Source: Devosia elaeis
GTDB taxonomy: Bacteria > Pseudomonadota > Alphaproteobacteria > Rhizobiales > Devosiaceae
DNA length: 64,000 bases
NCBI RefSeq assembly: GCF_001650025.1
Contig: NZ_LVVY01000064.1
Location: 45,872 to 109,871, forward strand
Direction of reading: 5' to 3'
The stretch's first letter is position 1. Each line of letters begins with the position of its first letter. Made by a program: the position numbers and the translations under genes. Below, piece after piece: positions 9,014 to 15,985 of this stretch. The notes under the pieces are model-generated. The model ran no database searches. It saw only the letters and a program-made list of their open reading frames with translations, and had not been told where the DNA came from.

Positions 9014-11185
9014 TCACGCCGCTTCCACCTGCACCGGCACCGATTTGAACGCCGGGGTTTTGCTGCGCGGATCGACTGCCGTGCCGACCAGGACATTGGC
9101 CTCGGGGTAATAGGCCAGCGCGGAGCCGGGCGGCAGGTCGAACAGGGTGGCGATCCCCTCCATAATGCCGGCATCGGAGGTGACGACCACCCTTTGGCCC
9201 TCCACCAGACCTCGCGCCCGCATGTCCTCGGCGCTGAGGAAGATGGAGCGCCGTCCCGCCTTGCCGCGATAGGAATCTTCTTCCTCGTAGATGATGGAAT
9301 TGAACTGCCCCTCGCTGCGCACCGAGGCCAGCATGAGCCGGCCGGGCTCGACGACCGGCACAGGGGTGACGACGAAATGCGCCCGCCCGTCCGGCGTGCC
9401 GAATTCGGGCACATGCAGCACCCTGTTGCGGATGTGGAATTCGCGCTTGGCCACGTCGATATCGGCCAGGTCCTCCATGCCCGGCACGATGGCGGCGATG
9501 GCATCGCGAATGCGGGCATGGCCGGAAAAAGCTTCGAAATCGATGGGCGAATGGGGCAGCATGCGCTTGCCCAATTGCCCGAGAATCCAGCTTTCCGGGC
9601 GGACGCTGTCGATGCGGGAGATGCCGCCATCGGAAAGGCGGACGAAATTGAACATGGATTCCTGCGTCGTTGGTTCCCATTCCTCGTCACGGGCGGTGAC
9701 CGGCAGGATCATCACCTCGCCGTCGCCCAGGCCATGCACATGCCCCTGGTTGAGCGTGGTGGTGAGGAAGAGCTTGAAGCCGATGGCCGCCATGGCGCGG
9801 GTGGAAAACGCGGTGTCGGGCGTCGCCGCCCAGAGATTGCCGCCCATGATCACCGCCGCATCGACCTGCCCCGCCTCGGCCTGGGTGAGGCAGGCCATGG
9901 TGTCGAGGCCCTTCTCTGGCGGGAACGTGACGCCGAAGACTTCTTCCATTTTCGTGAGGACATCGCGCGCCAATACCGGCTTGACCCCGATCGTGCCGAT
10001 GCCCTGCACATTGGAATGCCCCCGCAGCGGCAGGAGGCCGGCAAAGCGCTTGCCCACCATGCCGCGCAGCAGCGCCAGATTGGCGATGGCCTCGACATTG
10101 GCGGTGCCGTGGACATGGTGCGTCATGCCCATGCCCCAGGCGAAGACGGCGTTTTCGGACCGGCCATAGGCGGCGGCGACCCGGCCGATCTCCTCGCGGG
10201 AGAGCCCGCAGCGCGCGGTGATCTCGTCCCAGGCCAACGCATCGAGATCGGCGCGGAACGCTTCGAAGCCGGCGCCATGGGCGGCGATGAAATCCATATC
10301 CGCCCTGCCCTGCTCCAGCACCGCCTTGGCCAGGCCCTTGAACAGGGCGATGTCCGAGCCGATGCGCGGCTGGAGATAGTCCGAAGCGATCTCGCTGCCG
10401 CCCTTGAGCATGGAAGACGGCGATTTCGGCACCGCGAATTTGACCAGGCCCGGCTCCTTGGCCGGATTGATGACGATGACCTGCCCGCCCCGCTCGCGGC
10501 AATTCTTCAGCATGTGGATGAAGCGAGGATGGTTCGACGAGGGATTGGCGCCGATGACGAAGATCAGGTCGGCGCCCGTCAGGTCTTCGAGCTCGACCGT
10601 CGCGGTGCCCTTGCCGATCGTGGTGGCCAGCCCTTCGCTGGTCGCCTGATGGCAATAATAGGAGCAATTGTTGACATTGTTGGTGCCATAGGCCCGCGCC
10701 AGCAATTGGAACAGGAACCCCGCTTCATTGGACGAGCGGCCGGAGGAATAGAAAAAACTGCGCCGCGGATCGGTCTCGGCCAGCCGGTGGGCGGCATGCT
10801 CCAGCGCCGTGTCCCAGTCGATGGGCGTAAAACGGCTGGCACCGGCGCGGCGGAACAGCGGCGTGCCCAGCCGACCCAGATGCTCCATTTCCCTGCCGCT
10901 CAGCTCGGCCAGGTCCGCGATGCTGTGCTCGAAGATGGGGTGGGGAATGGGCGGCTGGATGTCGGTGGATTGCGCCTGCACCGATTTGTTGCAGACCGAG
11001 GGGAATTCGCCCAGCTCATTGGTCATGCCGCCATTCTGCCCGCCCATGCCATAGGCGCAGGCCTTGCAGGTATTCTTGGCGCCCAGCGCCTTGGCGGCCT
11101 TGCCCACGCCCATCCGGCCGATGGTCTGGAGGGTATAGAGGACCTTTTTGGGGCCACCGCCCACGATGCTGCTGGTATCGGCCAA
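9014..11185 (-). CDS. FdhF/YdeP-type molybdopterin oxidoreductase
   Basis: A large cytoplasmic molybdopterin-dependent oxidoreductase of the Fdh-alpha-like/YdeP group. Near the N terminus a single Cys pair (CKACAYG, residues 40-43) replaces the four-Cys Fe-S motif of true formate dehydrogenases; molybdopterin-binding stretches include VFAWGMGMTHHVHG and LRGHSNVQGIGTIG, with a C-terminal molydopterin dinucleotide domain. I prefer the TTG at 11185 (MADTSSIVGGG, 723 residues) because an AGGGAG site lies just upstream. A start at 11299 would overlap the divergent sodC leader. YdeP homologs are linked to acid resistance; the substrate is unknown. Confidence 0.85.
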   Translation of the reverse strand: MADTSSIVGGGPKKVLYTLQTIGRMGVGKAAKALGAKNTCKACAYGMGGQNGGMTNELGEFPSVCNKSVQAQSTDIQPPIPHPIFEHSIADLAELSGREMEHLGRLGTPLFRRAGASRFTPIDWDTALEHAAHRLAETDPRRSFFYSSGRSSNEAGFLFQLLARAYGTNNVNNCSYYCHQATSEGLATTIGKGTATVELEDLTGADLIFVIGANPSSNHPRFIHMLKNCRERGGQVIVINPAKEPGLVKFAVPKSPSSMLKGGSEIASDYLQPRIGSDIALFKGLAKAVLEQGRADMDFIAAHGAGFEAFRADLDALAWDEITARCGLSREEIGRVAAAYGRSENAVFAWGMGMTHHVHGTANVEAIANLALLRGMVGKRFAGLLPLRGHSNVQGIGTIGVKPVLARDVLTKMEEVFGVTFPPEKGLDTMACLTQAEAGQVDAAVIMGGNLWAATPDTAFSTRAMAAIGFKLFLTTTLNQGHVHGLGDGEVMILPVTARDEEWEPTTQESMFNFVRLSDGGISRIDSVRPESWILGQLGKRMLPHSPIDFEAFSGHARIRDAIAAIVPGMEDLADIDVAKREFHIRNRVLHVPEFGTPDGRAHFVVTPVPVVEPGRLMLASVRSEGQFNSIIYEEEDSYRGKAGRRSIFLSAEDMRARGLVEGQRVVVTSDAGIMEGIATLFDLPPGSALAYYPEANVLVGTAVDPRSKTPAFKSVPVQVEAA

Positions 11186-11319
11186 GTCTCGCTCCCTGAT
11201 TGGCGCCAGTTTCGGCCGCGCGCCGGCCCGAAACAAGGGATAATTTGAAGCCCCGGACCGGAACGTCCGGTCCCCGCCGCCGTTGGCCCATATCCCCAAC
11301 CCCGTTGCAGGAGAAGATC

Positions 11320-11841
11320 ATGCACCGCCTGATCGGATTATCCGTCATTTCCATTCTGCTCGCCGCCCCCGCCGTCGCCCAGGAGGCGACGGGCACCTTC
11401 ATCGATGCCCAGGGCGCTGAAATCGGCACGGTGACGCTCAGCCAGGGCGAAGGCTCGGTGTCGATTTCCGGTGAGGTCACCGGCCTCGAGCCGGGCGAAC
11501 GCGGCATTCATTTTCATGAGGTGGGCGATTGCGATGCCTCGACCCAGTTCGAATCGGCAGGCGCGCATTTCAATCCGATGGACCATCAGCACGGGCTGGA
11601 AAATCCCGAAGGCGCCCATGCAGGCGACCTGCCCAATGTCACCACCGACGAGGACGGAACCACCCCCATCGCGCTCGAAACCGACCGGATTTCGCTCAAT
11701 GAGGGCGAGGACGGCTATGTCTTCGACGCCGACGGCACGGCCCTGGTGATCCATGCCGACGCCGACGACCAGATGACCGATCCCTCCGGCAATTCGGGCG
11801 ACCGGGTCGCCTGCGCCGTCATCGAGGCCGCCGGCCAATAA
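11320..11841 (+). CDS. sodC: Periplasmic Cu/Zn superoxide dismutase
   Basis: A 173-residue exported enzyme with a signal peptide ending near AVAQE. Copper and zinc ligands are visible in order: HFHEVGDC, AGAHFNPMDHQHG, EGAHAGDLPN with the metal-bridging His, and VIHADADD. The two disulfide cysteines are in GDCD and VACAVI. It removes superoxide in the periplasm. The ATG at 11320 follows a GCAGGAGA site. It is divergent from the YdeP-type oxidoreductase, with about 134 bases between them that presumably hold both promoters. Confidence 0.95.
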   Translation: MHRLIGLSVISILLAAPAVAQEATGTFIDAQGAEIGTVTLSQGEGSVSISGEVTGLEPGERGIHFHEVGDCDASTQFESAGAHFNPMDHQHGLENPEGAHAGDLPNVTTDEDGTTPIALETDRISLNEGEDGYVFDADGTALVIHADADDQMTDPSGNSGDRVACAVIEAAGQ

Positions 11842-11846
11842 TGACA

Positions 11847-11868
11847 AAGGCGGCCTCTGGTCCGCCTT
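11847..11868 (+). terminator. Hairpin directly after sodC
   Basis: A 7-base stem (AAGGCGG at 11847-11853, CCGCCTT at 11862-11868) with an 8-base loop begins 6 bases after the sodC stop. Outer bases GACAA and TTGTC can extend it. There is no strong T-run, so termination is plausible but not certain. Confidence 0.45.
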
Positions 11869-12178
11869 CCCTTGTCAACAATGCCAAGGCACCCGCCCCG
11901 ATCCGTCGCCGTTCCCTCGGTGAATCGTCGGATCGGGGCAAAGCCCAGGCTCCCTTATGCCCGGGCCGGGTAGCCAGCGCTCGGCCCGTTGTTGCGGGCC
12001 GGAAGCGTCACGCCCGAAGGCTCCGGGCGCTCAAGACCGACATCAGCGCGCCGTTCCTGTGCGAGAAATCAAGCGCAGGACAAGGCCCGGCGCAAGCAGA
12101 TTCTGTCTATAATGGCATCAAAATTTGAACCTGCATAATTGATAGGCATGTTGCTGCCCTTTTGCCGGCTGAGCGGGC
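11869..12178. other. Structured non-coding stretch, possible RNA gene
   Basis: About 310 bases without a credible gene. On either strand it can form several strong stems: an 11-base stem at 11895-11905 with 11929-11939 (GCCCCGATCCG), then GGCCCG/CGGGCC and CGCCCG/CGGGCG hairpins between about 11980 and 12030, and a TTTTGCC/GGCAAAA pair around 12158-12181. Short reading frames present lack family resemblance and ribosome-binding sites. It does not match tmRNA, RNase P RNA, SRP RNA or a riboswitch I know. It could be a small RNA or the 3' region of neighbouring transcripts. Confidence 0.4.
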
Positions 12179-12212
12179 AAAAAACAGGGTGCGAAACCGA
12201 AGTTTCGCACCC
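12179..12212 (-). terminator. Strong intrinsic terminator, minus strand
   Basis: A perfect 11-base stem (12187-12197 with 12202-12212, GGGTGCGAAAC) closed by a TTCG tetraloop on the minus strand and followed by TGTTTTTT. It lies 187 bases beyond the stop of the outer-membrane protein gene, so that transcript has a long 3' tail, or another minus-strand RNA ends here. Confidence 0.85.
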
Positions 12213-12398
12213 CTTCGGGGACATCAGGCAAAGGAGCGTCAACCTTCACCCGCATCCGCCGTCCAGATGGCGGAGGCTCTATTGGCGATCCGCCATGTTC
12301 CGGCTGGAGCCAGGCTCCGCGGTTCGTCAGCAGAACGATGCGGGCCGGACAGGGTTCCCGGCAAAAACGGGAGATGAAATTTTGTGATCGGGATCGCG

Positions 12399-13553
12399 TC
12401 AGGTCCGTCCGCCAAGGGTGAGGCCCAGCGTGGTGACGGGATAGGCGACGCCGGGCTCTTCGACCATGGCATGGCTGGCGCGCAGCTCTGCATCGAGACC
12501 GGGCGCGATTGCCACGGCCAGGCCGCCATTGACGCTGGTTTTCCTAGACACCAGCAGCGCGTCGTAAAGACCCTGCTCCCGGCTGGCCCCGAGGCCAAGT
12601 GACAAGGCCACACGGTCGGACAGGGCGAGGCGGGCGCTGAAATCCAGCTCCAGCCTGTGGCTGGCGACACCATCGAGCGGCTCGAACATTTCCATGGCCG
12701 CCAGTGCGCGGGCCGCGAGCCCCAGACGTTCCGTGACCGCCAGGTCGGCCTTGGCATCGAGATAGGGCCGAACCTGCCGCAGGTGCGGCGCGGCCTGCGG
12801 CCAGGCGAGATCGAAACCGCCTTGCGCCTCGGCATACCAATGGTCCTGCCGCAGGCGCAGGCCTGCGGCCAGCCGGGCCATCCTGGCCGGTTCGCGCCCG
12901 AAGGTCTCTCGGTCGGCTTCCGGCACTGCCGTGGTAATCCAATGCAGGCGCGCGAGGCCGGCCAGGCCCGGACCGATCGCCCATTCCGCATCCACCCGCC
13001 CCGTGACCTGCCGGATTTCGGGATCGATGACCTCCGGCGGCAGCGGCAGGCCTTCGAAACTGGCCGGGCCGGGCTGCCGGTGGCGGATATCCACGCCCAG
13101 GGTGACGACGCGGCCCGCGCCGGCCGCGATCAGCTCGCCCAGCATTTCATGCTCCCGCGCCGGATTGCTTATGTTGAGCAGGACCGGGCCGAGATCGAGC
13201 ATTTCCCCTTGCCAATCCTGCGTCAGCGCATAGCCGAGCCGGAGGCTCAGTCCCTCGCCCAGCCGCAGCCCGGCCTCCACCCCGCCGGTCAGCGTCAGAT
13301 CGTTCTCGCCGCGATAGGTGCGGAACACCTGCTGTTCCAGCAATAGCCCGCCGCGCAGGGCCAGCGGCCCCACGACGCCGCCCACCGCAAGATCATGGCT
13401 GTGGCGCAGGTAGAAATCGGGCGAGCCGCCCGGGCTTTCCAGCGCATTGGAGGTCCAGCCGCTCTCCACCCTGCTGGCGAGCACCAGCGGCGATTGCGCC
13501 AGGACGCCGGGTGCGAACAGGACCATTGCCAAGAGCAGAACAAGGGCACGCAT
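12399..13553 (-). CDS. Predicted outer-membrane beta-barrel protein
   Basis: A 384-residue protein with a signal peptide (MRALVLLLAMVLFAPGVLAQ). The mature part has many alternating hydrophobic/polar strands, such as LALRGGLLLEQQVF, LSLRLGYALTQDW and AELRASHAMVEE, and it ends in a short strand (LGLTLGGRT) rather than a terminal Phe. This looks like a beta-barrel related to surface lipoprotein assembly or DUF-type porin domains, but no family was recognised. The ATG at 13553 has a GGAGGA site 5 bases upstream. It is divergent from the XRE regulator gene, which may control it. Confidence 0.6.
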   Translation of the reverse strand: MRALVLLLAMVLFAPGVLAQSPLVLASRVESGWTSNALESPGGSPDFYLRHSHDLAVGGVVGPLALRGGLLLEQQVFRTYRGENDLTLTGGVEAGLRLGEGLSLRLGYALTQDWQGEMLDLGPVLLNISNPAREHEMLGELIAAGAGRVVTLGVDIRHRQPGPASFEGLPLPPEVIDPEIRQVTGRVDAEWAIGPGLAGLARLHWITTAVPEADRETFGREPARMARLAAGLRLRQDHWYAEAQGGFDLAWPQAAPHLRQVRPYLDAKADLAVTERLGLAARALAAMEMFEPLDGVASHRLELDFSARLALSDRVALSLGLGASREQGLYDALLVSRKTSVNGGLAVAIAPGLDAELRASHAMVEEPGVAYPVTTLGLTLGGRT

Positions 13554-13749
13554 CACGTCCTCCAGGGTCTTGCCTGCCAGTATGGAAGGCCCCGGTAACC
13601 AATATTCCACGTAGAGAATGCGGATTTTCCCGGAGGAAATCCTGGTTCACATTAATGGTGAACTGGCTGAATCCGCTACGTAAGTATTTGATTAACTATG
13701 CTCTTCTCGCCGAAGCGCCAATCCTCGCCCGCATCGGGAAGGATTTGCG

Positions 13750-14370
13750 ATGCATCAGCATGCAAGCGACATCTGCCGGGCCCTGCGCGATTGGCGCATC
13801 CATGCCCGCCTGGGACAGGCCGAGATCGCCGAATGCCTCGGCGTGACCCAGAGCCAGGTGAGCCGCTGGGAAAGCGGCCGCGACCTGCCGCGCCCGCACA
13901 ATGTGGATGCCATCCGCCGCCTGATCTGGGGCGCCGATGCCGATCCCCTGCAGGCGCTGACCCATTTCGTGGAGCAATCCAGCCAGCATCTGCTGCTGAT
14001 CGACATGCACCACGCCATCATCGCCCGCAGCAGGCCGCTGCGCGGCACGCCGAACCCGCTGGAACGCTTCGAGTGGGTGCTCGACCCCGAGCGTAATCCG
14101 GCCTTCGCGCCGGCCTGGCGCCGTTTCGTCGCCATTCTCGAACAGCCCTCGGGCGCGGTCGGCCTGACGGTCACCCTGCCCTTCACCCAGGACGGCGAGC
14201 CCTGGTGCGCGACGCTGGCCATGGTGGTCTATTCGGTCGCCGGCATGCGCATCTGCCTGGCAGAACCGCGCTTCGCCCCCTGCGAGCGTCCCGGCGATAT
14301 CCGCTTCGAGGAAACCCGCATCGCCGCCGACGCTCCCGACCGGCACAGGCTCACCCTCTGGCAGGCCTGA
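13750..14370 (+). CDS. XRE-family helix-turn-helix regulator
   Basis: A 206-residue protein with an N-terminal lambda-repressor-type HTH (about 8-55): LGQAEIAECLGVTQSQVSR is the recognition region. The remaining 150 residues contain a possible ligand-sensing PAS-like fold (LLLIDMHHAIIARSR, FEWVLDPERNPAF) with no motif I can name. It probably controls itself and the divergent outer-membrane protein gene. The ATG at 13750 is preceded by AAGGATTTGCG, a fair ribosome-binding site. Function is inferred from the HTH only. Confidence 0.75.
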   Translation: MHQHASDICRALRDWRIHARLGQAEIAECLGVTQSQVSRWESGRDLPRPHNVDAIRRLIWGADADPLQALTHFVEQSSQHLLLIDMHHAIIARSRPLRGTPNPLERFEWVLDPERNPAFAPAWRRFVAILEQPSGAVGLTVTLPFTQDGEPWCATLAMVVYSVAGMRICLAEPRFAPCERPGDIRFEETRIAADAPDRHRLTLWQA

Positions 14371-14410
14371 GCGGCACATAGCGGGCGGTAATATCCCCAG
14401 TCTTGCGGTT

Positions 14411-14568
14411 CTCCCGCCTCCCTCCCCTTTGTGGGGAGGGAGAAAAAGAGCCGAAGCTCCGGTTTGGCAGCGCAAGTCGCGCTCACCCCAAACACATGGC
14501 GACCCGCGCCGGGGGCGCGGCGCGGGTCTCGTGAGGGAAGGAGGTGATTTCCCCCACGGGGAGGGAAA
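14411..14568. repeat. Palindromic repeat, CTCCCC..GGGGAG family
   Basis: An intergenic element with outer arms CCTCCCTCCCCTTTGTGGGGAGG and a related GGAGGTGATTTCCCCCACGGGGAGGG end. It shares the core CTCCCC/GGGGAG with the copies at 16471, 21093, 22862, 48864 and 51383. Confidence 0.65.
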
Positions 14569-14575
14569 AGCGCCT

Positions 14576-14929
14576 TTACCAGCGCTTGCCGCCGTGACGC
14601 TTGTTGAAGCTGTTCCAGCTATTGCCGGAATTGACGTTGTTGTTCGTGGTATTTCCCGAATTCACATTCGTCGTGTTGCCGGAATTGGAATAGCTGGTGT
14701 TCTGCCCGCCCAGGCCCAGAATGCCGTTGCCGCTGAGGATATTGGACAGGATCGAGCTGTTATTGCCCACCGCGACGGTGGTGCCGTTGAGGACATTGAT
14801 GTCCTTGAGGCCCAGGGCCGCCGTGATATTGCCGAGCAGGCCGCCATTGGACTTGTTGAAGAAGCCGGCATGGGCCGCGGGGGCCATGGCCAGGGTGGCG
14901 ACGACGGAAAGCGCGATAATGGTTTTCAT
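14576..14929 (-). CDS. Asn/Ser/Gly-rich secreted protein
   Basis: A 117-residue protein with a signal peptide (MKTIIALSVVATLAMAPAAHA). The mature N-terminal half has a short conserved-looking segment (NKSNGGLLGNITAALGLKD). The C-terminal half is a low-complexity run based on the units NSGNTTN and NVNSGN, ending in a basic tail. Such Asn/Gly repeats occur in curli-like and other exported fibre proteins, but this one is too short to assign. The ATG at 14929 has a GGGAG site about 10 bases upstream. It stands alone downstream of the response regulator gene on the same strand. Confidence 0.65.
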   Translation of the reverse strand: MKTIIALSVVATLAMAPAAHAGFFNKSNGGLLGNITAALGLKDINVLNGTTVAVGNNSSILSNILSGNGILGLGGQNTSYSNSGNTTNVNSGNTTNNNVNSGNSWNSFNKRHGGKRW

Positions 14930-15055
14930 CTCAGGTACTCCCTTTACTGATCCGTGAAGGACACGGGGCAAGGGAGCGCCTGACGCGCCGCAAGGCAATT
15001 TCGCGCCCCGATTTTATGCGTTCCATGCGCAAGATGCGCGAAAATACGGGAAAGT

Positions 15056-15985
15056 TCAGAGCTCGAACGGAGCCTGGAACGACTGGATCGCCTTGATGGC
15101 GGCCGAGGCGCGGTTTTCCACGCCCAGCTTGGTATAGACCTGTTCGAGATGCTTGTTCACCGTGCGGGGGCTGAGGCCGAGGATGTCGCCGATATCGCGA
15201 TTGGACTTGCCATGGGCGATCCAGAGCAGCACCTCGCTCTCGCGCTGGGTGAGGCCGAAGGCCTGGCGCAACATCTCCTCCTGCCCCTCGCCCTGGGCGG
15301 GGCCGAGGCGGAAGAGATATTCATCGCCGCCCACCATGCCGAGATAGGCAAATTGCAGGGCCTGGCCATTGCCGGCCGCCAGGTCGAACCCGGCGCCGGG
15401 CTGGGCCCGTTCGCCCGCAGCCAGGCGCCAGGCGGCAAAGCCATCGGCGAGTTGATCCTGGCGCTCGGCATCGAGCCCCCAGCGCGCCAGGAGGCGATTG
15501 GCCTGCGGCGTCGACCACAGCAAGGCGCCATCGGCCGCTAAGGCCAGCAGATGACGACCAGCCGCATCGAGCGCGATGCGGGCGCTCTGCGCGCGGCGGG
15601 CATTGGCCAGATGCACCCGGATACGGGCGCGCAATTCATCGACATGGATCGGCTTGGAGAGATAATCCACCCCACCGCTTTCCAGCGCATGCACGATATG
15701 CTCGGTCTCGGTCAGCCCGGTCATGAAGATGATCGGCACATGGGCAAGCGGAGCCATGGCCTTCATGCGGCGGCTCGTTTCGAAGCCGTCGAGCCCGGGC
15801 ATGATTGCATCCATCAGCACCACATCGGGCGTGACGCGCTGCACGATATTGAGCGCCGCCTCGCCCGAGCGCGCCACCAGCAGGGTGACCCCGGCATCTT
15901 CCAGCGCCGTGGTGAGGAAGCCCAGCGATTCCGGGGAATCGTCGACCAGGAGCACGATGTCCTGTTCCTTCTCAATCCGGCTCAT
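15056..15985 (-). CDS. LuxR-family response regulator of the urea island
   Basis: A 309-residue two-component regulator. Residues 10-130 form a receiver domain with Asp59 in VVLMDAIMPG as phosphoacceptor and the conserved Lys in YLSKPI. A middle section (about 135-235) resembles a PAS-type domain (LLALAADGALLWSTPQANRLL). The C-terminal 65 residues are a LuxR/FixJ HTH (LTQRESEVLLWIAHGKSN to VNKHLEQVYTKLG). Its ATG overlaps the end of the permease-kinase gene by 14 bases, so the two are coupled and this is very probably the kinase's partner. It likely controls urtABCDE transcription. Confidence 0.9.
   Translation of the reverse strand: MSRIEKEQDIVLLVDDSPESLGFLTTALEDAGVTLLVARSGEAALNIVQRVTPDVVLMDAIMPGLDGFETSRRMKAMAPLAHVPIIFMTGLTETEHIVHALESGGVDYLSKPIHVDELRARIRVHLANARRAQSARIALDAAGRHLLALAADGALLWSTPQANRLLARWGLDAERQDQLADGFAAWRLAAGERAQPGAGFDLAAGNGQALQFAYLGMVGGDEYLFRLGPAQGEGQEEMLRQAFGLTQRESEVLLWIAHGKSNRDIGDILGLSPRTVNKHLEQVYTKLGVENRASAAIKAIQSFQAPFEL

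Noticed and set aside
8813..11248. Very long plus-strand reading frame opposite the YdeP-type gene
   Set aside because: It is the antisense shadow of a strongly recognised oxidoreductase in high-GC DNA; the translation shows no family features.
11869..12178. tmRNA, RNase P RNA, SRP RNA or cobalamin riboswitch
   Set aside because: None of their conserved core sequences (for example GAGGAAAGTCC, or a T arm with CCA end) is present.
11841..12387. Two short plus-strand frames after sodC
   Set aside because: No ribosome-binding site or family resemblance; they run through hairpin sequences and the minus-strand terminator.
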